A DNA stretch of 64,000 nucleotides from Desulfobacterales bacterium (GTDB lineage Bacteria > Desulfobacterota > Desulfobacteria > Desulfobacterales > JAEINQ01), in the NCBI GenBank assembly GCA_016342285.1, contig JAEINQ010000017.1, forward strand, positions 30,869-94,868, in the 5' to 3' direction. Position numbers and translations under genes: made by a program. The notes under the pieces are model-generated. The model saw only the letters and a program-made list of their open reading frames with translations, ran no database searches and was not told the DNA's origin. Shown here in pieces: positions 8,293-17,105 of this stretch (positions are counted from its first letter, which is position 1; every line of letters begins with the position of its first letter).

Positions 8293-9077
8293 CATCGCTG
8301 CCCGAAGACCGGCTCTCAGTGACCATTCTCGGGTCCGGTACCTGTGTGCCGTCGTTGCGGCGAAGCGCCTGTGCTGTGCTGGTTGAGGCCGGGTCGACAA
8401 GCGTTCTCATGGATGTCGGCCCCGGCACCATGGGCCGACTTCTGGAGGCGAGAACGGAAATATTTGACATCACGTTGATTTGCTTGAGCCATTTTCACCT
8501 GGATCACTGCGGGGAACTGCCTGCCTTTTTATTTGCCACCCGATACCCGGACGCCAAACGACGGCAATCTCCCCTTATCCTGGCCGGCGGACGCGGCCTT
8601 GCCGAATTTGTTGGTGGCCTGAAGCAGGTCTGGGGCCGCTGGATCGAGCCGCCGGCAGGACTGACGATGATGGAATTCGGCGACGGGGGGGACCATCGCC
8701 GGCCCTTTGACGATTTCGTTCTGGATGCCCGGCCGGTGGTACACAATCCGGAGAGCACGGCCTTTCGCATCACCGTGCCGAATGGTCGCTCCGTGGTCTA
8801 TTCCGGTGACACCGATGTTTGTGACGGCCTGGTGGCCCTGGCCCAGGGGGCCGATCTGCTGATTTGTGAATCGGCCTTTCCTGACGAACTCAGGGTATCG
8901 GGCCACCTGACCCCGTCTCTGGCCGGAGAGATGGCCCGTCGCGCCCGGGTCAAGAAGCTGGTCCTGACCCATTTCTATCCCCAATGCGATGCCGTGGACA
9001 TGGCGGCGCAGTGCCGAAAAACCTGGCAGGGCCCATTGGTCCTGGCCGAGGACCTCATGCGGATTGCGGTCGAGTGA
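8289..9077 (+). CDS. Metallo-beta-lactamase-fold hydrolase (RNase Z / PhnP-like)
   Basis: 262 residues. It begins with SVTILGSGTCVPS, typical of the RNase Z branch, and has the metal motif SHFHLDHCGEL (about residues 63-73), a later metal Asp in VVYSGDTD and VLTHFYP near the end. The protein is shorter than long-form RNase Z and lacks a clear flexible arm, so a general phosphodiesterase is as likely as a tRNA 3'-processing enzyme. The start at 8289 is chosen for the ATGA overlap with the DHH gene, which pairs two nucleic-acid phosphodiesterase folds in one transcript. Confidence 0.85.
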   Translation: MTSLPEDRLSVTILGSGTCVPSLRRSACAVLVEAGSTSVLMDVGPGTMGRLLEARTEIFDITLICLSHFHLDHCGELPAFLFATRYPDAKRRQSPLILAGGRGLAEFVGGLKQVWGRWIEPPAGLTMMEFGDGGDHRRPFDDFVLDARPVVHNPESTAFRITVPNGRSVVYSGDTDVCDGLVALAQGADLLICESAFPDELRVSGHLTPSLAGEMARRARVKKLVLTHFYPQCDAVDMAAQCRKTWQGPLVLAEDLMRIAVE

Positions 9078-9187
9078 AGGGGTTTTCAGGGTCCGATCGG
9101 TCGGATCCGGCCGATCCGTCGAATCAGACAAAACCAACAACCGACCCGAACCCGCCTGCGGTGGGACCAAACGGAAGATCAACAACC

Positions 9188-9859
9188 ATGAAATACTATC
9201 CCGTCAATCTGGACATTGAAAACCGTGACTGCCTCGTGGTGGGAGGCGGGCAGGTGGGCACGCGCAAGGTGGCCACCCTGGTCGATTGCGGTGCAAGGGT
9301 CACCCTGGTCAGCCCTGAGGCCACCCTCGCCCTGAAAGCCCTGGCCGACACCGGCCGGATCGCATGGCGGCAGCGGCCATATATCGAAAAAGACCTGGAC
9401 GGCATGTTTCTGGTCATCGGCGCGACCAGCGACGAACCCCTCAATCGCCGTGTTCACGCCGATGCCCAGCGACAAAATCTGCTGTGCAATATTGCTGACC
9501 GGCCGGAGATCTGCAACTTCATCCTGCCGGCCGTGATTCGGCGCGGGGACCTGCTCATCGCCGTGTCCACTTCGGGAAAGAGTCCGGCATTTGCCAAGCG
9601 GCTTCGCAAATCCCTCGAAAGACAGTTTGGTACGGAGTATGAGACCTTTCTTCAAGTTATGGGGATTATTCGGGCGCGGCTCCTGGCCCAGGCCCATGCG
9701 CCGGAAGTCCACAAGCCGCTCTTTGAGCAACTCATCGATGGCGGTCTGGTGGATCTGATTCGAATGGCCAGAACCGCTGAAATCGACGCCCTTCTGGCTC
9801 GCACCCTGGGCGAAGGGTTTACCTTCGCCGACCTCATGGCCGAAGCCGGAACGCGCTAA
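9188..9859 (+). CDS. Precorrin-2 dehydrogenase / siroheme synthase N-terminal-like protein (SirC/Met8 type)
   Basis: 223 residues. A Rossmann NAD site (DCLVVGGGQVGTRKVATL, about residues 12-29) is followed by VTLVSPEAT, LVIGATSDEPLNRRV, LCNIADRPEICNFILPAVI and VSTSGKSPAFAKRLR, the standard run of CysG-N/Met8 proteins that oxidise precorrin-2 to sirohydrochlorin. It has no C-terminal uroporphyrinogen methyltransferase domain. It sits with hemA and a CcsA/HemX-like gene, a grouping known from sulfate reducers that feed siroheme and the siroheme-dependent haem route. Confidence 0.9.
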   Translation: MKYYPVNLDIENRDCLVVGGGQVGTRKVATLVDCGARVTLVSPEATLALKALADTGRIAWRQRPYIEKDLDGMFLVIGATSDEPLNRRVHADAQRQNLLCNIADRPEICNFILPAVIRRGDLLIAVSTSGKSPAFAKRLRKSLERQFGTEYETFLQVMGIIRARLLAQAHAPEVHKPLFEQLIDGGLVDLIRMARTAEIDALLARTLGEGFTFADLMAEAGTR

Positions 9860-9884
9860 TCCGGCCCCAGAAAAAAGGCCTTCC

Positions 9885-10706
9885 ATGGAACCCGCCATTG
9901 TCGCAACGATCTTTTTTTACCTGCTCAGCACGGCGTTCTATTTCGCCTACCTGGTTTCCCAAAAAAACCGCCTCCACCAGACCGGGGTTACCGTTCTGGT
10001 CCTGGGCTTCGCCTGCCACAGTGCCGCCGTCGTCTATGGCTGCATCGATCTGGGCCATGTCCCGGCCGAGAATCTGCACCAGACCCTGGTTCTGGCCGGC
10101 TGGGCCGTGGTCGGCGTTTTCCTGGCCCTTCAGGCCCGCTTCAAGCTTCGCATTCTCGGAATTTATGCCGCCCCCCTGGCATCTTTGGTCATGGTGATGG
10201 CCTTTTTTCTGCCCCGAGAACCGGTTCAGGTCAAAAACATCTTCAACAGCGTCTGGCTGGCGACCCACATCATCGCCATCTTTATAGGCGAAGCCGCACT
10301 GGCCCTGGCCTGCGGCGTCGGCATGCTCTACCTGGTCCAGGAACACGCCATCAAGACCAAACACCACGGCTTTTTTTTCAAGCGCCTGCCGTCTTTGGAC
10401 CTGCTCGATTCCACCGGTTATGCCTGTATCGTCACCGGGTTTGCCCTGCTCTCCCTGGGCCTGATCACCGGATTCGTTTATGCCAAGACGATCTGGGGAC
10501 GGTTTCTGAGCTGGGATCCCAAAGAGGTCTGGTCCGGTATTACCTGGCTGATTTACGCCGCCCTGCTTCACCAGCGGCTCACCGTGGGATGGCGAGGACG
10601 ACGGGCGGCCATCATGGCCATCGTCGGCTTCGCCGTCATTCTCTTTACCTTTTTCGGTGTTAACTTCCTTCTTCAGGGTCATCACGGTGAATTTACGCGG
10701 TGGTGA
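9885..10706 (+). CDS. Cytochrome c assembly protein, CcsA/HemX-like
   Basis: 273 residues and about eight membrane segments. It carries the tryptophan-rich haem-handling motif WGRFLSWDPKEVWSGITW (about residues 205-222) and conserved histidines in the membrane (AWLATHIIAIF, ALLHQRL, GHHGEF). The size fits HemX/CcsA-type proteins found beside hemA, which take part in haem delivery or stabilise HemA. It lies 25 bases after the precorrin-2 dehydrogenase gene and 39 before hemA. Confidence 0.88.
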   Translation: MEPAIVATIFFYLLSTAFYFAYLVSQKNRLHQTGVTVLVLGFACHSAAVVYGCIDLGHVPAENLHQTLVLAGWAVVGVFLALQARFKLRILGIYAAPLASLVMVMAFFLPREPVQVKNIFNSVWLATHIIAIFIGEAALALACGVGMLYLVQEHAIKTKHHGFFFKRLPSLDLLDSTGYACIVTGFALLSLGLITGFVYAKTIWGRFLSWDPKEVWSGITWLIYAALLHQRLTVGWRGRRAAIMAIVGFAVILFTFFGVNFLLQGHHGEFTRW

Positions 10707-10745
10707 GACCCTTTCCCGGCGGAGAGCCCCGGCCGGCCACAATGA

Positions 10746-12041
10746 ATGGCGACCAGCGAATCCATGCACGATATTGTACTCATAGGGCTTAACCACAAGA
10801 CCGCCCCCGTGGACCTGAGGGAATGCATCGCCTTTTCCGGTGATGAAGCCCAAGAGGCCCTCGGTATTCTAAAAAGCAATCCGGCCATCGAAGAGGTCAT
10901 CCTTTTGTCCACCTGTAACCGGGTGGAGATCCTCATGGCGGCCGGAAGTGGTGACGCCGCCGTGGCGGCGGCACAGGCCTTTCTCGGGGACTTCAAACAG
11001 GTGCCCGTGGCCCGGCATGCCGGCGCTTTTTATGTGCATCGGGGCGACGAGGCGATCCGGCATGTCTTTCGGGTCGCTGCCAGCCTGGATTCCATGATCG
11101 TGGGCGAACCCCAGATTCTGGGCCAGATGAAGGCGGCCTACCTGGTGGCCAGCCAGCAGAAAACCGCCGGCGTCATTCTCAACCGATTGATGCATCGGAC
11201 GTTTTTTGTCGCCAAACGGATTCGAACGGAAACCGGCATCGGGGACCATGCCGTCTCCATCAGTTATGCGGCCATCGAACTGGCCAAGAAAATTTTCGGC
11301 AGCCTGAAAGGCAAAAAAACCCTGCTCATCGGCGCCGGCGAAATGGCCGAACTGGCGGTGGAGCACCTGATTCGAAACCGTGCTGGCGCCATTTTCGTGG
11401 CCAACCGCACCTTTGAACGCGGCGTTGCCCTGGCCGAAACATTTCAAGGCACGGCCATCCGATTTGAGGAAATCGCCCATCGCCTGAGCGACGTGGACAT
11501 CATTATCAGCTCCACGGGTGCGCCGGGGTATGTGGTGGACCGGGCTCAGGTTAAGGGCGCCATGCGATCCAGGCGTCACCGGCCGATTTTTTTCATCGAT
11601 ATCGCGGTCCCCCGGGATGTCGACCCCGAAATCAACCGGATCAACAACGCCTATGTCTACGATATCGACGATCTCAACGGGGTGATCGAAGAAAATATCG
11701 AAGACCGGCGACGCGAGGCCGTCAAGGGCGAGCGGATCGTGGACGAAGCGGTGATCCGGTTTCGCCAATGGCATGAGAGCCTTTCCGTGGTACCGACCAT
11801 CAAGGCGCTGCGGGAAAAAATCGAAACCATTGTCTTTGCCGAGATTCAAAAAACCAGACAGGCCCTGAACCCGTCCGGGGACCCGACCGAAGCCATGGAG
11901 CGGATGGCCGGCGCCATGGTCAACAAGATTCTTCACGACCCCACGAAATGGCTCAAGGGAGATGGCTGCCGGGGCGGCCGATCGGTCTACTTGGATGCGG
12001 TGCGCAAACTCTTCAACCTCGATGACGATTCCCCGGCATAA
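10746..12041 (+). CDS. hemA: Glutamyl-tRNA reductase
   Basis: 431 residues, full family length. The catalytic cysteine lies in LLSTCNRVEI, the N-terminus has LIGLNHKTAP and DLRE, substrate recognition appears in GEPQILGQMK, and the NADPH site is LLIGAGEMAELAVEHL with ANRTFERG. The C-terminal dimerisation helices follow. It reduces glutamyl-tRNA to glutamate-1-semialdehyde, the first committed step of tetrapyrrole synthesis. The ATG at 10746 is used; the ATG at 10764 (MHDIVLIGL) is equally plausible. Confidence 0.96.
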   Translation: MATSESMHDIVLIGLNHKTAPVDLRECIAFSGDEAQEALGILKSNPAIEEVILLSTCNRVEILMAAGSGDAAVAAAQAFLGDFKQVPVARHAGAFYVHRGDEAIRHVFRVAASLDSMIVGEPQILGQMKAAYLVASQQKTAGVILNRLMHRTFFVAKRIRTETGIGDHAVSISYAAIELAKKIFGSLKGKKTLLIGAGEMAELAVEHLIRNRAGAIFVANRTFERGVALAETFQGTAIRFEEIAHRLSDVDIIISSTGAPGYVVDRAQVKGAMRSRRHRPIFFIDIAVPRDVDPEINRINNAYVYDIDDLNGVIEENIEDRRREAVKGERIVDEAVIRFRQWHESLSVVPTIKALREKIETIVFAEIQKTRQALNPSGDPTEAMERMAGAMVNKILHDPTKWLKGDGCRGGRSVYLDAVRKLFNLDDDSPA

Positions 12042-12070
12042 AAATTCAATGCATTGATACGGGAGGCGGA

Positions 12071-13009
12071 TTGAAAAAACTCGCGTTTCTATTCCCGGGC
12101 CAGGGCAGCCAGTCTGTGGGCATGGGCCGGGATTTTTACGAGGCCTTCAAAGAGGTTCGGGACCTGTTCGAAACGGTGAGCCAGATGGCCGGTGTCGACA
12201 TCGCTGAACGATGCTTCAACGGGCCGGCAGTCGAGTTGACGCGCACCAAAAACCTTCAACCGGCCATCACCGCGGTCAATCTGGCCATTTGTAAGGTCCT
12301 GAACCAAAACGGATTTCGCCCGGATTTCGTTGCGGGCCATAGCCTGGGCGAATACAGCGCTCTGTGCGCCGCCGGCGTGCTCACCGCGGAAGCGACCCTT
12401 CGGCTGGTTTGCATGCGGGCGTCACTCATGGAACGGGAAGCTGCCAAGCATCCCGGTGCGATGGTTGCGGTGGTCGGTCTTTCGGGGGCAGAGGTCGAAG
12501 CCCTGGTCGCCCGGGCACGCCGCCGGGGCGAGGTGGGTGTTGCCAATTACAACGGCCCGGAACAGATTGTCGTCACGGGCGCCCCGGAACCGGTAGAAGC
12601 CCTTGGGGCGGCTGTATCGGAAAAAGGTGGGCGGGTCCTGCCGCTCAATGTCAGCGGTGCCTGGCACAGCCCGTTGATGCAGGGGGCTGAAGACGAATTG
12701 GCCCGGGCCTTTGAAGCGGAGACCTTCAGCCGGCCCGAGTGTGCCGTGGTCCTGAACGTGACAGCGGCGTTTACCGCGGAACCCGACCAGATTCGCGAGA
12801 CCATGGCCCGCCAGCTATGCCATCCGGTCCGCTGGCATGAGAGCATGCACCGCATCGTCGGTCAGGCGCCCGATGCCTTCCTGGAAGTGGGGCCGGGAAA
12901 GGTGCTGGCGGGGCTATTGAAACGAATCCTGCCGACCGGAATGAAAATTCCCATCTATTGTGTCAACAGTCTGCCTGAATTGGAAAAGGTCCTGGCGCAT
13001 TTGCAGTAA
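12071..13009 (+). CDS. fabD: Malonyl-CoA:ACP transacylase
   Basis: 312 residues beginning at a TTG codon with a strong ribosome-binding site (GGGAGGCGGA directly before it). FLFPGQGSQSVGMG at the N-terminus, the serine nucleophile in GHSLGEYSAL (about residue 92) and the catalytic His in SGAWHSPLM (about residue 200) define a FabD acyltransferase, which loads malonyl groups on acyl carrier protein for fatty acid synthesis. It lies 29 bases after hemA and probably ends that transcript. Confidence 0.95.
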   Translation: MKKLAFLFPGQGSQSVGMGRDFYEAFKEVRDLFETVSQMAGVDIAERCFNGPAVELTRTKNLQPAITAVNLAICKVLNQNGFRPDFVAGHSLGEYSALCAAGVLTAEATLRLVCMRASLMEREAAKHPGAMVAVVGLSGAEVEALVARARRRGEVGVANYNGPEQIVVTGAPEPVEALGAAVSEKGGRVLPLNVSGAWHSPLMQGAEDELARAFEAETFSRPECAVVLNVTAAFTAEPDQIRETMARQLCHPVRWHESMHRIVGQAPDAFLEVGPGKVLAGLLKRILPTGMKIPIYCVNSLPELEKVLAHLQ

Positions 13010-13036
13010 CGCCATCTACCGATGAAAGCGGCAGCA

Positions 13037-13267
13037 TCAGCCCTCTTCCGGCTCGACCCAGACGATATGATTCTTGTTGAGGATCAGGGTTTTGCCCTCC
13101 CCTTCACGAAGCACCACGTTCACCAGAACGACAAAAGGGGCCTGACTTTGGGTAAATAGATCCGAGACACGGTCCTTACTGCTGAGGTTGACCTGTCCCT
13201 GAAAGGTCGATCCGTCCGAGGTTCTAATGGTGACGGTTTGATAACGGGCATCATCCGTTCGCTCCAT
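13037..13267 (-). CDS. Small conserved protein of unknown function (76 aa)
   Basis: Starts at the ATG at 13267 behind a strong GGGAGGTG ribosome-binding site. The 76-residue product is mostly beta strand by inspection (TVTIRTSDGSTFQGQVNL, FVVLVNVVLREG, LILNKNHIVWVEPEEG), with SSKDRVSDLFT in the middle. The pattern resembles small Desulfobacterota proteins with an Sm/PilZ-like look, but I cannot name a function. It is convergent with fabD, with 27 bases between them. The frame stays open 24 codons upstream, but the ribosome-binding site supports the shorter protein. Confidence 0.75.
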   Translation of the reverse strand: MERTDDARYQTVTIRTSDGSTFQGQVNLSSKDRVSDLFTQSQAPFVVLVNVVLREGEGKTLILNKNHIVWVEPEEG

Positions 13268-13509
13268 AAAAACACCTCCCTGGTGTGGCTTTGCACCGTT
13301 CGATGATGGGCCCACAGCGGTGCAGGCTGCTATGGCCATTGCGGTCGCGGGTTCACCCCTTGTTTACGATATTCCCAGCGGCCAGACAATAAAAAATCGA
13401 TGCCTACCTGCCATTAGAACAAAATAGTCGAACTGGGCCTTTACAAACAAACCGTCTTGCGTTAGTTTCAGTTTTTCATTAACAAGGAGAACTTTACTAA
13501 GGGTCTGCC

Positions 13510-13872
13510 ATGAAAAAGAAAGATCTTGACTATTTTAAGGCACTTCTGACGGATCAGCTTGAGGAACTGCTTAGCCAGGCCGATGACACCGTGTCAGGAA
13601 TGACCGTTCCCAAGGAAAATTTTCCGGACCCCACCGACCGTGCATCGCTTGAGGCTGACCGCAACTTCATGCTTCGCATCCGAGACAGGGAAGCTAAGCT
13701 GATCAAAAAAATCAAGAAGGCTCTGAATCGCTTTGAAAACGGCACTTTTGGTATCTGTGAAAACTGTGGAGAAGAGATTTCCATCAAACGCCTCAAGGCA
13801 CGGCCAGTGACCACCCAGTGCATCGATTGCAAAACCGAAGAGGAAGCGCTGGAAAAAGCCCTGGGGTTATAG
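13510..13872 (+). CDS. dksA: DksA/TraR-family RNA polymerase-binding protein
   Basis: 120 residues. A long coiled coil with the DPTDRAS tip (about residues 38-44, corresponding to DksA's DxxDxA motif) is followed by a four-cysteine zinc finger, CENCGEE ... CIDC (about residues 86-107). Such proteins insert into the RNA polymerase secondary channel and, with ppGpp, retune rRNA and amino-acid promoters. The length is shorter than E. coli DksA (151) but typical of the delta-type family. The start has AAGGG upstream. Confidence 0.9.
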   Translation: MKKKDLDYFKALLTDQLEELLSQADDTVSGMTVPKENFPDPTDRASLEADRNFMLRIRDREAKLIKKIKKALNRFENGTFGICENCGEEISIKRLKARPVTTQCIDCKTEEEALEKALGL

Positions 13873-13879
13873 AGCGCAC

Positions 13880-14767
13880 GTGAACATCGATCTGCATGTT
13901 CACACGACGGCATCGGACGGCTCCCTGAGCCCGGCCGAGGTCATTGATCTGGCGCAACAAGTCGGCCTCGGCGCCATTGCCATCACCGATCACGATACTC
14001 TCCTTGGTGCCAGGCAAGCGGTTTCCCTCGGCATTCCGTCAAGCATCGCCTTTGTTACCGGTGTTGAAATCAGCGCCCAACGGCCGCCAGCCCTTCCCGG
14101 CCCCGGTAGCCTGCATATTCTCGGCTACGCCGTGGATCTGGGCGATCGGCAACTTAACCAAGCCCTGGACCGCCTTCAGGAAGCCCGGTGTTCGCGAAAT
14201 CCCCGCATTATTAAGCGCTTAAACGAACTTGGCCTTCCACTGTCCATGGCTGAGTTAATGGCCGACGTCGAACCCGGTGGGCAGTTGGGCCGGCCCCATA
14301 TTGCCACGGCCATGGTAAAACAGGGGCATGCCAAAAGCATCAACGATGCCTTTGACCGGTTCCTGGGAACGGGAAAGCCGGCTTATGTGGACAAGGAACG
14401 GCTCGGCTGCGCAGAGGCCATTGCCACAATCCGCGGTGCTGGCGGTATTGCCGTGCTGGCCCACCCCGGGCTGATTAAAACGCCCAGTGGCCGACTGGAA
14501 CCGGATTTGGTGGCAACCCTTCAGGCCATGGGGCTGGGCGGAATCGAGGTTTATTACCCGGAGCATACGCCGGCACAGACCGCCCATTATGCTGCGTTAA
14601 CCTCCCGGTTCGGACTGATTATGACCGGCGGGACCGATTTTCATGGCGATCTGAAACCGCAAATTCAGCTGGGGTCGGGGCTGGGCGACCTGAATGTTCC
14701 CATGGCCATTTATCACCGGTTGATGGCGGCGGCAGGTATCTCCCGGCATCGTCAGCACAAAAGTTGA
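13880..14767 (+). CDS. PHP-domain phosphoesterase (TrpH / RNase AM-like)
   Basis: 295 residues from a GTG start. DLHVHTTASDGSLSP (residues 4-18) and AITDHDTLLGA carry PHP metal ligands, GVEIS and VLAHPGLI (about 190) follow, and TGGTDFHGDLKP (about 250) closes the active site. Characterised relatives remove nucleotides from the 5' end of RNA or hydrolyse 3',5'-nucleotide bisphosphates. It starts seven bases after dksA and lies upstream of RNase III. Confidence 0.88.
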   Translation: MNIDLHVHTTASDGSLSPAEVIDLAQQVGLGAIAITDHDTLLGARQAVSLGIPSSIAFVTGVEISAQRPPALPGPGSLHILGYAVDLGDRQLNQALDRLQEARCSRNPRIIKRLNELGLPLSMAELMADVEPGGQLGRPHIATAMVKQGHAKSINDAFDRFLGTGKPAYVDKERLGCAEAIATIRGAGGIAVLAHPGLIKTPSGRLEPDLVATLQAMGLGGIEVYYPEHTPAQTAHYAALTSRFGLIMTGGTDFHGDLKPQIQLGSGLGDLNVPMAIYHRLMAAAGISRHRQHKS

Positions 14768-14902
14768 TGATCCCGTAAGCGTCCAAAATTACAACTCAAA
14801 GTTAACACCTTAAATTTAAAGTCTTTATTCTTTGTGCCGTTATGGTGAATGTGCCCGATGAGCACCATTTTCGGCGCCTCCAAGAAAACAGGAACACGCC
14901 CC

Positions 14903-15604
14903 ATGCCGATGACCCCGAGCGATCCCAAGCAACTCTGCCGACACCTGGGATACACTTTTGTTGACGCGCGCTTACTGGAACAGGCCTTGCGGCACAGTTC
15001 CTTTGCCAATGAACAGCCCGGTGATCCCCTTCAGAGCAACGAAAGACTGGAGTTTCTTGGTGACGCCGTTATCAACCTGGTGGTCGGCCATTTGCTCATG
15101 GAGGAGAATCCAACCCTTCCCGAAGGGGCACTGTCTCGAATGCGGGCCGCCCTGGTCAACGAAAAACGCCTGGCAGCCATCGCCAGATCCATCCAGCTGG
15201 GAGACCACATAACACTCGGCAAGGGAGAGCGCCAGGGGATGGGGCAGAAAAAGAACTCCATTCTTTCAGACGCCCTTGAGGCTCTGATCGCAGCGGTATA
15301 CATGGACGGCGGTTTTGAGGTGGCCTTTGCCGTGGCCGCCGGACTCTTTGCGGGGGCGTTGAAAGACCTCTTTGAAAAAGCCGTTAACCAGGACTTCAAG
15401 ACTCAGCTTCAGGAAATGGTCCAGGACGGCTCGCGTCGGGTACCCGAATACTCGGTGGTCGGCGAACAGGGGCCGGATCATGAAAAAACCTTCCAGGTCC
15501 AGCTGCGGGTTCGCGGTCAGACCGTCGAGGGCGCCGGCAGAAGCAAAAAGATTGCCGAACAGGATGCTGCCCGAAAGGCCCTGGAGATCCTCGATCCGTC
15601 CTAG
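14903..15604 (+). CDS. rnc: Ribonuclease III
   Basis: 233 residues from the ATG at 14903, chosen for AGGA nine bases upstream and the normal length; the frame is open to 14849. The signature NERLEFLGDAVINLV (about residues 43-57), a second catalytic cluster SILSDALEALIAAVYMDGG, and a C-terminal double-stranded RNA-binding domain (from about 160, ending GRSKKIAEQDAARKAL) are all present. It cleaves double-stranded RNA in rRNA processing and mRNA decay. Confidence 0.95.
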   Translation: MPMTPSDPKQLCRHLGYTFVDARLLEQALRHSSFANEQPGDPLQSNERLEFLGDAVINLVVGHLLMEENPTLPEGALSRMRAALVNEKRLAAIARSIQLGDHITLGKGERQGMGQKKNSILSDALEALIAAVYMDGGFEVAFAVAAGLFAGALKDLFEKAVNQDFKTQLQEMVQDGSRRVPEYSVVGEQGPDHEKTFQVQLRVRGQTVEGAGRSKKIAEQDAARKALEILDPS

Positions 15605-15609
15605 CTATT

Positions 15610-15632
15610 TTCCATCCATAAACGACCTTTAT
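15610..15632 (+). repeat. Half copy of the TTTCCATCCATAAA palindromic repeat
   Basis: TTTTCCATCCATAAACGACC directly after rnc matches the left terminus of the long palindrome at 41062-41201. Another half copy lies at 53528-53555 on the minus strand. Confidence 0.5.
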
Positions 15633-15685
15633 GAATTGGAAACACCGATGGGTGCCTGTCCACGAATCGTTTTGTATCGGAAAAT

Positions 15686-15810
15686 TGGCAGACCCGTAAA
15701 AAGTCATTTGAAACCGCAAGGGCACACCGATCAAAAAGAAAAAATCAGTTAATTTGGTACGTTAACTTTGTGCCTTTTGTGTCTTTGTGGCAAATTCGGA
15801 CTTTTTACGA
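15686..15810 (+). repeat. Dispersed inverted repeat with TTTGTG/CACAAA core
   Basis: The ends CGTAAAAAGT and ACTTTTTACG are complementary, enclosing an imperfect inverted repeat that ends GTGTCTTTGTGG. Related elements lie at 29148-29265, 42870-42976 and 53400-53470. It occupies the region just upstream of the radical SAM start. Confidence 0.65.
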
Positions 15811-15836
15811 AACCATCAAATTTGGGCAACAAGGCC

Positions 15837-16865
15837 ATGGCAACACCCAAACGCCCCTATATCGTCCCCGTCTTCATCCCTCATGCCGGTTGCCCCCACC
15901 GATGCGCTTTCTGCAACCAGACAGCCATCACCCTTTCTGCCATGTCACTGCCTTCGGTGCAACGCATTCGCGAACGCATTGATCGACACCTGGCCTATCC
16001 CCGGGACCCTGACCGGCCCGTGGAAATCGCTTTTTTCGGAGGGAATTTTCTGGGGCTGGACCCACCTGCAATTGGGTCCCTGTTGTCGGAGGCGGGCCGC
16101 TATGTGGAGACGGGAAAGGTCGGCGCCATTCGATTTTCCACGCGGCCCGAGACCGTTACGGCCCGGCGGCTCGACCGGATTCATGGCTTGGGGGTGGGCA
16201 CCATCGAAATCGGCGCCCAGTCCATGAATGATCAGGTTCTGGCAGCCGCCGGTCGAGGGCATACGGCCGACCATACGCGGAAGGCGGTGGCGCATCTGAA
16301 ACAGCGAGGCTATGAAACCGGGCTGCAGATGATGGTGGGCCTTCCCGGGCAGAGCCCCGAAGATGCCATGGATACGGGCCGTCAGCTCGCTGCGCTTGAG
16401 CCGGATCTGGTTCGCATCTACCCTACGGTTGTCCTGCGCGGCAGCCGTCTGGCCCACTGGTACGCCACGGGCCGATACCGACCCATGTCGCTGGCCGACA
16501 GTGTCTCCCTGGTCAAATCGCTCTACACCATGTTTTGCGATCACGGCATTGCGGTGACCCGCATGGGGCTGCAGGGCTCTGAGGCCTTTGAGGCCAGCGG
16601 AGACATCGTTTGTGGCCCCTATCACCCGGCTTTCGGTCATCTGGTCCACGCGGAGCGTTTTCTGGACATGGCCGTCAAAACCCTTGAGGGACACGACATC
16701 CAGGCCGGCGCCGTGACCCTCGCGGTCAACCCCCGCAACCTTTCCCGGCTTCGCGGACAGAACAATGCCAACGTCCGGCAACTCAAGGAGCGATTCGGTA
16801 TCGATCGGCTGACCATTAAAACCAACCCCTCACTGCCCGCAGATCTCGTTTCGGTCGTGGGGTGA
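15837..16865 (+). CDS. Radical SAM protein (Elp3/HemN-like fold)
   Basis: 342 residues from the ATG at 15837. An iron-sulfur cluster motif C-x3-C-x2-C occurs as GCPHRCAFCNQ (about residues 17-27), followed by EIAFFGGNFLG, IRFSTRPETV, TIEIGAQSMND and GLQMMVGLPGQSPED, typical of the Elp3/MiaB-like branch. The substrate is unknown. The frame is open 23 codons further upstream, but those codons lie in a dispersed repeat, so the later start is preferred. A location next to rnc is common in related bacteria (recalled). Confidence 0.85.
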   Translation: MATPKRPYIVPVFIPHAGCPHRCAFCNQTAITLSAMSLPSVQRIRERIDRHLAYPRDPDRPVEIAFFGGNFLGLDPPAIGSLLSEAGRYVETGKVGAIRFSTRPETVTARRLDRIHGLGVGTIEIGAQSMNDQVLAAAGRGHTADHTRKAVAHLKQRGYETGLQMMVGLPGQSPEDAMDTGRQLAALEPDLVRIYPTVVLRGSRLAHWYATGRYRPMSLADSVSLVKSLYTMFCDHGIAVTRMGLQGSEAFEASGDIVCGPYHPAFGHLVHAERFLDMAVKTLEGHDIQAGAVTLAVNPRNLSRLRGQNNANVRQLKERFGIDRLTIKTNPSLPADLVSVVG

Positions 16866-16995
16866 CGCGCCGCGACGATCCGCTCATAACCTTTACCCTG
16901 ACGGGTATCGGTGATATCGTGAAGACGCTGTCAGGCCATGTAAAGCATCCAACGCCCGGAGGACGTGGCCTTGGATTGCCAACCCCTATCCGTGT

Positions 16996-17017
16996 CAAGT
17001 GACTATCGTGACTAAAG
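16996..17017 (+). repeat. Partial copy of the GTGACTAAAGTGA repeat
   Basis: CAAGTGACTATCGTGACTAAAG corresponds to the right end of the 95-bp repeat seen in full at 19641-19726, 35284-35380 and 37559-37650. Confidence 0.5.
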
Positions 17018-17105
17018 GTGATGCGTCGCTACGCGCCACCGGTTTTCTGTAATGAACAGAATTTCGCGGCGAAGCGTTTCGTTTGCCCCCTGAGGATTCC
17101 TGTCC

